This document shows, one piece after another, positions 40,738 to 50,196 of a stretch of DNA of 64,000 bases. Position 1 is the first letter of the stretch. Every line of letters begins with the position of its first letter. The notes beneath the pieces were generated by a model, which ran no database searches, was not told where the DNA came from, and was given only the letters and a program-made list of their open reading frames with translations. The DNA comes from Acinetobacter proteolyticus (GTDB lineage: Bacteria > Pseudomonadota > Gammaproteobacteria > Pseudomonadales > Moraxellaceae). Where the stretch lies: positions 1,515,645 to 1,579,644 of the forward strand of contig NZ_KB849179.1 of NCBI RefSeq assembly GCF_000367945.1, written 5' to 3'. Position numbers and translations under genes: made by a program.

Positions 40738-41130
40738 ATGAACTCAAAGCTTTTATTTTCATCTCTTATTTGTAGCCTATGTTTTAGCGTAGCTGCACAT
40801 GCAGATACTAAAGCAACCCAAGATCAACAGGCCAAAAAATATCAACAGGTCTGTAAAGGCAAAAAACAAGGTGATCCAGTTTCATTTGCATTTAAAGGCG
40901 TTGTTTTCAATGGTTCATGTGAGCCAAATGAAGCTGGTAAATTAGCATTCCAACCACCAACACCAGCGTCTAATGCAGCCGTTGAAACTCAAAGTCGTCT
41001 TTCTGAAACTCAGTCGGCACCTCGCCCAGTCAGTAGCGCACCTGTAGACAATAGTACTGCACCAGTGGAGGCTCCGCCTGTCGCTCCTGCACCGCCAGTG
41101 GCGCCTGATGTTGAACAAACTGCACCTTAA
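40738..41130 (+). CDS. Secreted protein with Pro-rich tail
   Basis: A 130-residue protein with a clear signal peptide (residues 1-22, cleavage after AHA-DT). The mature part has two Cys (QVCKGKKQ and GSCEPNE) that could form a disulphide, then a low-complexity Pro/Ala/Val tail (about 75-130, with APPVAPAPPVAP). It is likely periplasmic or cell-surface. No family is recognised. A terminator follows. Confidence 0.75.
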   Translation: MNSKLLFSSLICSLCFSVAAHADTKATQDQQAKKYQQVCKGKKQGDPVSFAFKGVVFNGSCEPNEAGKLAFQPPTPASNAAVETQSRLSETQSAPRPVSSAPVDNSTAPVEAPPVAPAPPVAPDVEQTAP

Positions 41131-41141
41131 TCGCTAAACTG

Positions 41142-41171
41142 ATAAAGAAGGTCTCATTAGGCCTTCTTTAT
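41142..41171 (+). terminator. Intrinsic terminator
   Basis: Stem ATAAAGAAGG / CCTTCTTTAT with a 10-base loop, just past the secreted-protein gene. Confidence 0.75.
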
Positions 41172-41303
41172 ATAAAAACAATATAATAGATGGCATTACA
41201 GCAAAATATTTCATCTTAAAATTGTAATCTGTCTACTTTATAATCCCTTTAACATGCATGAATCTATTACAATAAGCGCAAATACATTTATTTAGGTTTT
41301 CCT

Positions 41304-42209
41304 GTGAACTGGCTACAAATTCATATTACTGTTGATCAAAACCAAGTCGAACTGACCGAAACATTACTCCTGTCACTAGGCGCGGTGAGCGTGACTTTAG
41401 ATGATGCTGAAGACCAAGCCTTGCTTGAGCCATTACCAGGTGAAACACCACTTTGGAATAAAGTTATCGTCACAGGGATTTATCAACAAGAAGAAGATGA
41501 TCCAATTGATGTCGATACTTTAGAAGCATTCCTGAAAGCACAACTTCCAAATGTGCCTATGCGCCATGAATATCTGGAAAACCAAGTCTGGGAACGTGCT
41601 TGGATGGACTATTATGAACCGATTCAAATTGGTGAAAAATACTGGATCGTACCAGAATGGTTAGAACCACCTGAAGCTGATGCAACCAATATTAAACTTG
41701 ATCCAGGTCTTGCATTTGGTACAGGTAACCATGCCAGCACTTTTTTGTGCCTACAGTGGTTGGGTAAAACTGACGTAAAAGATAAAGTTGTCATCGATTA
41801 TGGTTGTGGTTCAGGGATTTTAGGTGTTGCGGCGTTATTATTAGGTGCAAAAAAAGTTTATGCGACTGATATTGACCCACAGGCCGTACTTGCGACGAAA
41901 CAAAACGCAGAATTAAATGGTGTACTGGATCGTCTTTCTGTAGGATTACCCGAAGAGTTTGATCTAGAGTTTAAACCACAACAAGCAGATGTCCTTGTCG
42001 CCAATATTTTAGCGGCACCGCTAATGGCACTTGCGCCTGAATTCTCAACTTTAATAAAAAATGAGGGTGAGTTCGCACTTGCTGGTGTAATCGAAGAGCA
42101 AGTTGCTGATGTTTCTAGTGTTTACTCACAGTTTTTTGATATATTAGAGATCGAAAAGCGTGAAGAAAACTGGTGCCGCATTTCAGGAAAACGTAAAACA
42201 ACAATTTGA
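41304..42209 (+). CDS. prmA: Ribosomal protein L11 methyltransferase
   Basis: A 301-residue SAM-dependent methyltransferase with a GTG start. N-terminal substrate-recognition domain ([16 protein letters not shown]) then a Rossmann core with [15 protein letters not shown] and [17 protein letters not shown] (SAM binding). It trimethylates ribosomal L11. It heads the prmA-DUF3426-fis-purH-purD region; the next gene starts 14 bases after its stop. Confidence 0.97.
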   Translation: MNWLQIHITVDQNQVELTETLLLSLGAVSVTLDDAEDQALLEPLPGETPLWNKVIVTGIYQQEEDDPIDVDTLEAFLKAQLPNVPMRHEYLENQVWERAWMDYYEPIQIGEKYWIVPEWLEPPEADATNIKLDPGLAFGTGNHASTFLCLQWLGKTDVKDKVVIDYGCGSGILGVAALLLGAKKVYATDIDPQAVLATKQNAELNGVLDRLSVGLPEEFDLEFKPQQADVLVANILAAPLMALAPEFSTLIKNEGEFALAGVIEEQVADVSSVYSQFFDILEIEKREENWCRISGKRKTTI

Positions 42210-42223
42210 GAATATTGTTACTT

Positions 42224-43084
42224 ATGAGTGAAAAACAAACCCGCTGCCCTAAATGTTCAACTGTGTACAAAGTGACCCTTTCACAACTCAGTGTTGCACA
42301 GGGTATGGTTTGTTGTCCAAAATGTGTGATTAACTTTAATGCCTTAACCAACTTATTAGAAACAGACAGTGAAGCGACTCCAATACCTGTCAATCGCTCA
42401 CTTTTTTCTTCGATTCAACCTGACAGCTCATTTGCTGAAAAACAAATGCAGATTTTGAGCATCTTTGATCAAAAAATTGAAAACTCAAATATCGATTTAT
42501 TGACTTACCTCAACAACCTCAATTATTTCAATACCGAACCTGTTACAGCCCTCCCCAATCTAAACCTTTCAGAAGATACGGTACTGATCGATCATGAAAA
42601 TAATGACAAACAACATGGTTGGCTGTATTACACCTTGTGGGGTGTCGGCAATATTGCCTTGATTTTAGTGTTTGCTTTTCAGATTTTGTGGTTCAACCCA
42701 AAACTGATGCATGAAAGCCCCGCATTGAATCAGATGTTTAATTATGCCTGTGGCATTTTTTCGTGTAAGACCAACAACGAGCAATTCAAATATCTCAGTT
42801 TTGAAAAAGTAAAAATTAAGCGCGGAGAAAAAGACGCAACCGTTTTTTCAGGGGTACTTTTGAATCATCACGAGAATAGTGTGGTACTTCCTACGATTAA
42901 GGTAGTGCTCAAACAAAATGATGAAGCTGTTTTTAATGTGCTACTCAAACCACAAGACTATTTAGTTGACAGTTTGAAAACGATTCAACGAATTCCATCA
43001 AACAGTCCATTTCGGTTTGAATTTAGCCTTCCGAAAAGCAAAAATAGCTTCAATGACTATAGTTTAGAATTTGTACAGCCCTAA
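42224..43084 (+). CDS. Zinc-ribbon, DUF3426 membrane protein
   Basis: A 286-residue protein. The N-terminal MJ0042-type zinc ribbon (CPKCSTVYKV...CCPKC, residues about 8-33) is followed by a variable linker, one TM helix (about 128-150, LWGVGNIALILVFAFQIL), and a DUF3426 domain (about 170-286). Translation probably starts at ATG 42224; an upstream TTG is less likely. In pseudomonads the homologue is also next to prmA and fis. Function unknown. Confidence 0.85.
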   Translation: MSEKQTRCPKCSTVYKVTLSQLSVAQGMVCCPKCVINFNALTNLLETDSEATPIPVNRSLFSSIQPDSSFAEKQMQILSIFDQKIENSNIDLLTYLNNLNYFNTEPVTALPNLNLSEDTVLIDHENNDKQHGWLYYTLWGVGNIALILVFAFQILWFNPKLMHESPALNQMFNYACGIFSCKTNNEQFKYLSFEKVKIKRGEKDATVFSGVLLNHHENSVVLPTIKVVLKQNDEAVFNVLLKPQDYLVDSLKTIQRIPSNSPFRFEFSLPKSKNSFNDYSLEFVQP

Positions 43085-43458
43085 AAGCTCAAAAAAGTGA
43101 CAAAAAAACAAAAAAAAGTGCAGTTAATTTGCTCACTTTTTCGCTGACAGTGGTATGATACGCGCCACGAATGCTTTGACCTACTTACTCCTCGTAATTT
43201 ACAGACAATAAAATCGTTAAACGAACTGTGCTTCTATCCCATAAGCGCATTGTTGGTTTTTTTGTTTTTAAAAGTAGGCGGTAACAAATATTTAACTATT
43301 GTTACGCTTATTTTTTACACAATTCGAGGATTTGTGGCAAGCTAATAGTCCCTTTGTTTTAGAGTCACTGTTTTAGGATCTAAAACAGGACTCAGTAATT
43401 TAGACCACATTTATATTACTTTACCCAAGTGATATTTTGATTTTTCGGATTAAAACGC
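43085..43458. promoter_or_regulatory. Long structured leader of fis
   Basis: 374 bases without an ORF. Signals: a -10 TATGAT at 43154-43159 with a TTGCTC-like -35 19 bases upstream and a GC-rich discriminator; a hairpin TGTGCTT / AAGCGCA (43227-43249) followed by T7; a hairpin GTAACAA / TTGTTAC near 43278-43305 followed by T6; and a long hairpin at 43362-43393. Together they suggest a regulated leader, or a small RNA followed by the fis promoter. Confidence 0.55.
43362..43393 (+). other. Strong hairpin in fis leader
   Basis: GAGTC-a-CTGTTTTAG pairs with CTAAAACAG-GACTC, a 14-bp stem with a single bulged A and a three-base GAT loop. No T-tract follows, so it is not a terminator. Confidence 0.6.
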
Positions 43459-43728
43459 ATGAATAGCAAATCTCCTATTTTTACGGCTCAATCTGATGTC
43501 GCTCTTCGCATCCATGTAGATCGCGCAGTTCGTCATTATTTTGCACAATTGCAAGGTGAGCAACCATCTCAAGTTTATGACATGGTTTTAGCAGAAATGG
43601 AGAAACCTCTTTTATCTGTGGTCTTAGAATATACTCGCGGCAATCAAACACGTGCTGCTGAGATTTTAGGCCTTAACCGCGGAACTTTACGCAAAAAGTT
43701 AAAAGCTCACGGTTTAATGAGTGAATAA
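43459..43728 (+). CDS. fis: DNA-binding protein Fis
   Basis: An 89-residue nucleoid protein. The C-terminal HTH is [33 protein letters not shown], outlined here by its ends: [14 protein letters not shown] and [14 protein letters not shown] (residues about 55-87). It bends DNA and controls rRNA and growth-phase genes. In most gammaproteobacteria dusB precedes it; here dusB is absent and a 374-base leader takes that place. A terminator separates it from purH. Confidence 0.96.
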   Translation: MNSKSPIFTAQSDVALRIHVDRAVRHYFAQLQGEQPSQVYDMVLAEMEKPLLSVVLEYTRGNQTRAAEILGLNRGTLRKKLKAHGLMSE

Positions 43729-43734
43729 TTGATA

Positions 43735-43765
43735 AAATGCTCACGTTCTCGTGGGCATTTTTTTT
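43735..43765 (+). terminator. Intrinsic terminator after fis
   Basis: An 11-bp stem AAATGCTCACG / CGTGGGCATTT (one G-U pair) with a TTCT loop and eight T residues. Confidence 0.9.
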
Positions 43766-43810
43766 GCCTTTTATTTTCAATCTGTAGACTTCAAACTGTT
43801 GACTAAAATC

Positions 43811-45385
43811 ATGACTATCAAACGTGCTTTAATCTCTGTTTCCGATAAAACTGGAATCGTTGAATTTGCTCAAAATCTTGCAGCTCTAGGGGTAGAAATC
43901 TTATCTACGGGCGGTACATATAAGTTGCTTAAAGACAACAATATCGCCGTAGTAGAAGTTTCTGAACACACAGGTTTTCCTGAAATGATGGATGGTCGTG
44001 TAAAAACACTGCATCCTAAAATTCATGGAGGCATCTTAGCGCGTCGTGGTCTGGACGAAGCGGTGATGCAAGAACACAACATCGATCCAATTGATTTGGT
44101 GATTGTGAACCTGTATCCATTTGCAGCAACTGTCGCAAAACCAAACTGTTCTCTTGCAGATGCGATTGAGAATATCGACATCGGTGGCCCAACTATGGTT
44201 CGTGCTGCAGCAAAGAACCATGCTTCAGTGGGTATTATCGTAAATGCATCAGACTATGATTCAGTTATCGCTGAATTAAAAGCCAATGCTGGCTTGTCTT
44301 ATGAAACACGTTTTGACTTAGCAGTAAAAGCTTTTGAACATACAGCACAATACGATGGCATGATCGCCTCTTACCTAGGTGCACGGGTAGGTAAAGCAGA
44401 AGGTGAAGCGGATCTCTTCCCGCGTACCTTCAATACGCAATTGAATAAAGCACAAGATTTACGTTATGGTGAAAACCCACACCAAAACGCAGCATTCTAT
44501 GTAGAAGCCAATGCCAAAGAAGCATCGGTTTCAACTGCGAAGCAATTACAAGGTAAAGAGCTTTCTTATAACAATATTGCAGATACCGATGCAGCACTTG
44601 AATGTGTGAAATCATTTGCAAAACCTGCTTGTGTGATTGTTAAACATGCTAACCCTTGTGGTGTTGCGGTTTCATTGGATGGTATCAAGGCAGCTTATGA
44701 TCTTGCTTATGCAACTGATCCCGAATCTGCTTTCGGTGGCATCATTGCATTCAACCGTGAATTGGACACTGCAACTGCACAAGCGATTGTAGATCGCCAA
44801 TTTGTTGAAGTGATTATTGCACCAAGCATCGCCGATGGTGTTCTTGAAATTACTGGCGCGAAAAAGAATGTTCGTGTGTTGGTGTGTGGTGAACTTCCAG
44901 CAATTGATGCACGTGCGGCACAACTTGACTATAAACGCGTAAACGGCGGTTTATTGGTTCAAGACCAAGACTTGGGCATGATCACCAAAGATGATCTTAA
45001 AGTTGTGACCAAGCGCGCACCAACTGAGCAAGAAATTGATGATTTGATCTTTGCTTGGAAAGTTGCGAAATATGTGAAATCAAATGCAATCGTGTATGCC
45101 AAAAACCGTCAAACCATTGGTGTCGGTGCAGGTCAAATGAGCCGCGTCAACTCAGCACGTATTGCAGCCATTAAAGCGGAACACGCTGGCTTAGTGGTTG
45201 AAGGTGCGGTAATGGCCTCTGATGCATTCTTCCCATTCCGTGATGGTATTGATAATGCGGCTAAGGCTGGCATTAAATGTATTATTCAACCAGGCGGTTC
45301 AATGCGCGATGAAGAAACCATCGCAGCAGCGGATGAAGCGGGTATCGCGATGGTATTCACAGGTATGCGTCACTTCCGTCACTAA
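43811..45385 (+). CDS. purH: Bifunctional AICAR transformylase/IMP cyclohydrolase
   Basis: A 524-residue enzyme. The N-terminal IMP cyclohydrolase (MGS-like) domain includes [18 protein letters not shown]; the C-terminal AICAR transformylase has [10 protein letters not shown] and [17 protein letters not shown]. The frame is open upstream, but ATG 43811 gives the family start. It performs the last two steps of IMP synthesis. purD follows 187 bases downstream across a repeat element. Confidence 0.97.
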   Translation: MTIKRALISVSDKTGIVEFAQNLAALGVEILSTGGTYKLLKDNNIAVVEVSEHTGFPEMMDGRVKTLHPKIHGGILARRGLDEAVMQEHNIDPIDLVIVNLYPFAATVAKPNCSLADAIENIDIGGPTMVRAAAKNHASVGIIVNASDYDSVIAELKANAGLSYETRFDLAVKAFEHTAQYDGMIASYLGARVGKAEGEADLFPRTFNTQLNKAQDLRYGENPHQNAAFYVEANAKEASVSTAKQLQGKELSYNNIADTDAALECVKSFAKPACVIVKHANPCGVAVSLDGIKAAYDLAYATDPESAFGGIIAFNRELDTATAQAIVDRQFVEVIIAPSIADGVLEITGAKKNVRVLVCGELPAIDARAAQLDYKRVNGGLLVQDQDLGMITKDDLKVVTKRAPTEQEIDDLIFAWKVAKYVKSNAIVYAKNRQTIGVGAGQMSRVNSARIAAIKAEHAGLVVEGAVMASDAFFPFRDGIDNAAKAGIKCIIQPGGSMRDEETIAAADEAGIAMVFTGMRHFRH

Positions 45386-45404
45386 ATGATCTGTGTCTCC
45401 AATG

Positions 45405-45517
45405 TAATCCCCCTAAATCCCCCTTTAAAAAAAGGGGGACTTACTTTTTCACTCAAATTTAAAAAGTATGCTCCCCTCTTTCTCAAAGAGGGGTTTGTGG
45501 GAGATTCAGAGGGGACT
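45405..45517. repeat. REP-like inverted repeat element between purH and purD
   Basis: Two G/C-rich hairpins in opposite orientation: CCCCCTTT / AAAGGGGG near 45419-45438 and CCCCTCTTT / AAAGAGGGG at 45473-45493. The outer flanks AATCCCCCTAAAT (left) and, read in reverse complement, AATCTCCCACAAA (right) are also related. The whole is an imperfect inverted repeat, as in bacterial REP/BIME elements. I believe similar sequences recur in Acinetobacter genomes. A 17-base match lies at 53377-53393. Confidence 0.75.
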
Positions 45518-45572
45518 TTTTTATTCTGAACAGGTATATTCTTAGATACGGAAAAAGGGAAATAACTTTATA

Positions 45573-46859
45573 ATGAATATTTTAGTTTTGGGTAGCGGTG
45601 GCCGTGAACATGCACTTGCATGGAAAATCGCACAAGATGCAAAAGTTACTCAGGTTTTTGTGGCGCCAGGTAATGCTGGCACCGCAACTGAAGACAAATG
45701 TAAGAATGTTGAAATCGATATTTTAGACAATCCAGCGATTATTGCTTTTGCCAAAGAAAATGATGTGGCATTGGTCATCGTTGGTCCTGAAGCACCTTTA
45801 GTGAATGGTGTGGTGGATGCAGCACGCGAAGCTGGTTTAAAAATCTGGGGGCCAACCCAATATGCAGCGCAGCTAGAAGGTTCAAAAGCATTTGCGAAAC
45901 ACTTCTTAAAACGTCATAACATTCCAACCGCTTTTTATGATGTATTTACTGAAGTTGATGCAGCTAAGGCCTACGTTGAACAAAATGGTGCACCTATCGT
46001 CATCAAGGCAGATGGCCTTGCTGCGGGTAAAGGCGTGATCGTAGCCATGACCAACGAAGAGGCTTTTGCTGCAATCGACGATATGCTCGCAGGCAACAAA
46101 TTTGGCGATGCAGGTTCACGTGTAGTGATTGAACAGTTCCTTGCGGGTGAAGAAGCTAGCTTTATTTGTATGATCGACGGCAACAACATCTTGCCAATGG
46201 CCACCTCACAAGACCATAAACGTATCTTTGAAGGTGATCAAGGTCCAAACACGGGTGGTATGGGGGCTTATTCTCCAGCACCCGTAGTAACCGCAGAAGT
46301 ATTTGAACGTGTCATGAACGAAGTGATGCGCCCTACCGTTGACGGTATGGCAGCAGATGGTCATGTTTATACTGGCTTCTTATATGCTGGCTTAATGATT
46401 GATGAACAAGGTCAACCCCGTGTGATCGAATTCAACTGTCGTTTTGGTGACCCTGAAACCCAACCGATTATGATGCGTTTAAAATCGTCTTTGGTTGAAT
46501 TAGTTGAAGCAGGTATTGCAGGTAATTTACCAAGCGAAGCTGAATGGGATGAGCGTAAATCGATTGGTATCGTGCTTGCCGCTGGTGGTTATCCAGAAAC
46601 GGTTCGCAAAGGCGATGTAATTTCAGGTCTTGGTCAATCTCCAGAAGACACCAAGATTTTCCATGCAGGTACTGCAATGAGCGCAGATGGTCATGTCATT
46701 ACTGCGGGTGGTCGCGTACTGTGTGTGACAGCACTGGGGGATACTGTCCTTGAAGCGCAAATCAATGCCTTAGAAGTTTGCGGCCAAGTGACTTTTACAG
46801 GTATGCAATACCGTAGCGACATCGGTTACCGCGCCATTGCACGTGAAAAAGCGGAATAA
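45573..46859 (+). CDS. purD: Phosphoribosylamine-glycine ligase
   Basis: A 428-residue ATP-grasp enzyme of standard length. N-terminal NILVLGSGGREHALAWKIAQ; ATP-binding IVIKADGLAAGKGVIVA; and TGGMGAYSPAP are diagnostic. It makes glycinamide ribonucleotide. It follows purH at a distance. Confidence 0.98.
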   Translation: MNILVLGSGGREHALAWKIAQDAKVTQVFVAPGNAGTATEDKCKNVEIDILDNPAIIAFAKENDVALVIVGPEAPLVNGVVDAAREAGLKIWGPTQYAAQLEGSKAFAKHFLKRHNIPTAFYDVFTEVDAAKAYVEQNGAPIVIKADGLAAGKGVIVAMTNEEAFAAIDDMLAGNKFGDAGSRVVIEQFLAGEEASFICMIDGNNILPMATSQDHKRIFEGDQGPNTGGMGAYSPAPVVTAEVFERVMNEVMRPTVDGMAADGHVYTGFLYAGLMIDEQGQPRVIEFNCRFGDPETQPIMMRLKSSLVELVEAGIAGNLPSEAEWDERKSIGIVLAAGGYPETVRKGDVISGLGQSPEDTKIFHAGTAMSADGHVITAGGRVLCVTALGDTVLEAQINALEVCGQVTFTGMQYRSDIGYRAIAREKAE

Positions 46860-46872
46860 GCCACTTCAAGCC

Positions 46873-46899
46873 AAAAAGCCTTCTTCGGAAGGCTTTTTT
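46873..46899 (+). terminator. Intrinsic terminator after purD
   Basis: Stem AAAAAGCCTTC / GAAGGCTTTTT with a TTCG tetraloop and trailing T residues. Confidence 0.93.
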
Positions 46900-47470
46900 A
46901 TTCCTGAAATAGCATAAACTCAACTTCTATATTCATTATTTAAATATAAACTTCAGAAAAATATATATTTATTATTTAATTGATTCATCTTTTTAAGTAT
47001 TTTAGAAAATTCATAAAACTATCATCCATTTATATTTACTTAGCACATAATTTTCTTCAAATAATCAGTCTCTTATACACAATGGTACAATTCTCCCCTC
47101 TATAACCCATACTCAATTATTGATATGATTGCCACAATTTTAGATGTTGTTTTTATGTTAACTCCATATTCTTTTTCATTATTTTCAAATGATTAGAATA
47201 TTTAACCTAACAAAACGAATTGCAGCTAAATCCAAATTTGATTAGAAAATAGGGTGTGTTATTCATTTTTTTCATTTCTGAGATACAGAATGGGCACATG
47301 AATATTCATTCATTTTTCTAATGTTGTGGAAAGGACTCTAGTTCAAACTTCAAGAATAATTGACATGATGATTTGAGGCCGATGCCAATTTACAACATAC
47401 AAACCTATTGCAATCATTAATGCTAGAGAAATGCTGATTTTCTCGACATTATTCCGTTTAGGATTTATAC
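46900..47470. other. AT-rich non-coding region upstream of metQ
   Basis: About 570 bases, very AT-rich to about 47280 with no credible ORF. Nearer metQ a small hairpin GAGAAA / TTTCTC lies at about 47426-47444. I searched by eye for SAM or other methionine-related riboswitch motifs and saw none I could support. Confidence 0.5.
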
Positions 47471-48346
47471 ATGAAAAAGCTAATTAGTCTTTTTTTAAGT
47501 GTATCGGTGTTATTACTTGCCGCGTGCAGTAAACAACCAGATACCGCATCGACCGAACAAAAAGGTGATGCTGCTGCATTACAAACTGTTGTAATCGCTT
47601 CTACGGGTTCAGATGCTGACATCTGGCGTTATATCGCAACTTTACCTGAAACTAAAGCTGCTGGACTTAAACTCGAAATTAAAAACTTCACAGATTATGT
47701 GGCAATGAATACTGCTGCAGCAAACAAAGAAGTCGATTTAAATGCATTCCAATCTTATGCTTACCTCGTTGCCTTTAATGCTGCAAATAAAGACAAGATT
47801 GCACCTGTTTCAACGACTTATTTAGAGCCAATGGGGATCTACTCAAGTAAAGTGAAAAAGGTTGAAGAGTTTGCTGAAGGTGCAACCATTGCCATTCCAA
47901 ATGATGGTGCAAACGAATCACGTGCATTATTACTTTTACAAAGTGCTGGCTTGATCAAGTTAAAAGCTGACTTCGATCCAGTGAAAGGTACACCAGCTGA
48001 CATTATCGAAAACAGCAAGAAAATCGTAATCAAGCCGATTCAAATGGCAACAGCAGTTCGTGTTAAAGACGAAGTTGATGCGATTTTATTAGGTAATACG
48101 CTTGCGATGGAAGGCGGTTTAAACGTACTTAAAGATGCAGTTTTCTATGAGCCTATCGACCAAAGTACCAAGTTAAATGTAAACGTTTTGGCAACTGCGG
48201 AATCTCGTAAAGATGATCCTGTGTTACAAAAGGTTGGCGCGCTTTATCATACTGAAGCTGTGAAGCAGTATGTGCAAGAACACTTTGCAGGTACTAAAGT
48301 TGACGTAAACAAACCAACGAGCTACCTCACTGAAGCAAATTCGTAA
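47471..48346 (+). CDS. metQ: Methionine ABC transporter, substrate-binding lipoprotein
   Basis: A 291-residue NlpA-family lipoprotein. Lipobox LLAAC with Cys19. The mature protein has IASTGSDADIWRYIA and NAFQSYAYL, and DGANESRALLLLQSAGLI of the ligand site region. It delivers methionine to MetNI. It is the first gene of metQ-metN-metI. A terminator-like hairpin separates it from metN. Confidence 0.93.
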   Translation: MKKLISLFLSVSVLLLAACSKQPDTASTEQKGDAAALQTVVIASTGSDADIWRYIATLPETKAAGLKLEIKNFTDYVAMNTAAANKEVDLNAFQSYAYLVAFNAANKDKIAPVSTTYLEPMGIYSSKVKKVEEFAEGATIAIPNDGANESRALLLLQSAGLIKLKADFDPVKGTPADIIENSKKIVIKPIQMATAVRVKDEVDAILLGNTLAMEGGLNVLKDAVFYEPIDQSTKLNVNVLATAESRKDDPVLQKVGALYHTEAVKQYVQEHFAGTKVDVNKPTSYLTEANS

Positions 48347-48362
48347 TATAATACCCTCAAAT

Positions 48363-48393
48363 AAAACAGGCAAAGTGATTTTGCCTGTTTTTT
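48363..48393 (+). terminator. Intra-operon terminator between metQ and metN
   Basis: An 11-bp stem AAACAGGCAAA / TTTGCCTGTTT with a GTGAT loop, then TTTC. It lies 26 bases upstream of the metN start. It probably causes partial termination so metQ mRNA exceeds metNI. Confidence 0.8.
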
Positions 48394-48418
48394 CTTTTCT
48401 GCCATAGTACTGACGAAC

Positions 48419-49447
48419 ATGATCCAATTTAAAAACATTTCGAAACACTATCAGTTGAAAGGTCAAACGATCAATGCGTTGGATCAGATCAATTTAGAGA
48501 TCCCTGACGGTAGTATCTTTGGCATTATCGGCTATAGTGGTGCAGGTAAAAGTACGCTTATCCGTTTGATTAATTTGCTTGAGCGTCCAACTCAAGGGCA
48601 AGTTATCATTCATCAAAAAGACTTTACCGCAATGGATGCACGGACACTTCGTCAAGAACGTGCAAATATCGGCATGATCTTTCAGCATTTCAATTTGCTT
48701 CAAACCAAAACAGTGTCTGAAAATATTGAAATGCCACTTAAGCTCTTAGGTCATAGCAAAGCTGAACGTGAAAAACGTCTAGTTGAACTCTTAGATTTTA
48801 TTGATCTCAAACATAAAAAAGATGCCTACCCTGACGAACTTTCAGGCGGGCAAAAACAACGTGTCGGGATTGCTCGTGCACTGGCAAATCATCCAAAAAT
48901 CTTACTCTGCGATGAAGCCACCTCAGCACTTGATCCACAAACCACCAAATCGGTTTTGGCTTTATTAAAAAAGATTAACAAAGAACAAAATATCACCATT
49001 GTGATGGTGACGCATGAAATGGATGTGATTGAATCCGTTTGTGATTATGTCGCGGTGATGGAAGCCGGTCATGTGATTGAAACTGGTCCAACCTTGGATA
49101 TTTTCAGCCAACCGCAACATCCAACCACAAAAACCTTTATTCAAACGGTTTTGCAGCAGCAATTACCTGTCAATATTTTGAGCAATCTTGAACACCAGCA
49201 TCACAATAGTATCTATAGCCTGCAGTTCCTAGGCACCTCTGCACAGGAAACCGTGATTCAGGCTGCGATTAAACAGTTTGATGTTAGTTTAAATATCCTA
49301 TTTGCCAACATGACCGAGATTAATGGTACCGTAATCGGACAAATGTTTATTCAACTGCTGGGCGACCCCCTTATTATCCAAGAAACCGTAAAGTTCCTTG
49401 AGCTTCAAGGTGTGAAAGTTGAACAGTCTGGAGTGGTTAGCCAATGA
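48419..49447 (+). CDS. metN: Methionine ABC transporter, ATP-binding protein
   Basis: A 342-residue ATPase. Walker A GYSGAGKSTLIRL (near residue 38), signature LSGGQKQRVGIARAL, Walker B ILLCDEATSALDP. The C-terminal NIL domain (about 265-340) is the regulatory methionine-binding domain. It overlaps metI by 4 bases. Confidence 0.95.
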   Translation: MIQFKNISKHYQLKGQTINALDQINLEIPDGSIFGIIGYSGAGKSTLIRLINLLERPTQGQVIIHQKDFTAMDARTLRQERANIGMIFQHFNLLQTKTVSENIEMPLKLLGHSKAEREKRLVELLDFIDLKHKKDAYPDELSGGQKQRVGIARALANHPKILLCDEATSALDPQTTKSVLALLKKINKEQNITIVMVTHEMDVIESVCDYVAVMEAGHVIETGPTLDIFSQPQHPTTKTFIQTVLQQQLPVNILSNLEHQHHNSIYSLQFLGTSAQETVIQAAIKQFDVSLNILFANMTEINGTVIGQMFIQLLGDPLIIQETVKFLELQGVKVEQSGVVSQ

Positions 49448-50139
49448 GAGATTTAATTGTACAATGGCTGACTCAAGTCACCGCTCCGTTTTGGCATAGC
49501 TCGCTTTCAATTGACCAGTTTGTTACAGCGCTACAAGAAACCTTTCAAATGGTGTTCTTCTCTTTGCTGTTTGGCTGCATTTGGGGCTTAATTCAGGGTA
49601 TTACCCTAGTCGTAACCCGCACTGGCGGTATCTTACAAAATCGTGCGATTTATTACTTCCTCAATCCGATTGTGAATGCCCTGCGTTCCCTACCCTTCAT
49701 TATCCTATTGATCGCTGTCATTCCACTGACCAAAATGTTAGTTGGGACATCAATCGGGACTTGGGCAGCGATTGTGCCTTTAACCATTTATGTCGGTCCG
49801 TATTTAGGTCGCTTAATTGAAACTTCGTTACTTGAAGTGAATGAAGGCATTGTCGAATCTGCTCAAGCAATGGGTGCATCCCCTTGGCAAATTATCTTTA
49901 AGTTTATTATCCCTGAAGCACGTAGCTCTTTGATTCTAAATTTAACCACGGGTACGATCTCGCTCATCGGTGCGACAGCGATGGCGGGTGCTGTAGGTGC
50001 AGGCGGTATTGGTGACTTGGCGATTTCTTATGGTTACCAACGTTTTGACACCAGTGTGGTGATTTTAACCGTGATTGTTTTATTGCTACTGGTACAAATG
50101 GTACAAATGCTTGGAGATTGGTTGGCTAAATTACGCTAA
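49444..50139 (+). CDS. metI: Methionine ABC transporter, permease
   Basis: A 231-residue inner-membrane permease with five TM helices. The EAA loop ESAQAMGASPWQIIFKFIIPEA, shown here by its ends, contacts MetN. ATGA overlap with metN implies translational coupling. It is the last gene of the importer operon and is followed by a strong terminator. Confidence 0.95.
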   Translation: MRDLIVQWLTQVTAPFWHSSLSIDQFVTALQETFQMVFFSLLFGCIWGLIQGITLVVTRTGGILQNRAIYYFLNPIVNALRSLPFIILLIAVIPLTKMLVGTSIGTWAAIVPLTIYVGPYLGRLIETSLLEVNEGIVESAQAMGASPWQIIFKFIIPEARSSLILNLTTGTISLIGATAMAGAVGAGGIGDLAISYGYQRFDTSVVILTVIVLLLLVQMVQMLGDWLAKLR

Positions 50140-50152
50140 TCAACTGCTTCAT

Positions 50153-50180
50153 AAAAAAACGCTCAATTGAGCGTTTTTTT
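50153..50180 (+). terminator. Bidirectional terminator after metI
   Basis: A palindrome built on CGCTCAATTGAGCG with A7 and T7 flanks, between convergent metI and the deacetylase gene. Confidence 0.92.
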
Positions 50181-50196
50181 ATGTCTTGCTCTTTTA

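Noticed and set aside
46900..47470. A SAM-type riboswitch upstream of metQ
   Set aside because: The GGC-cgat-GCC near 47380 and the GAGAAA/TTTCTC hairpin do not match the conserved blocks of any SAM riboswitch class I know.
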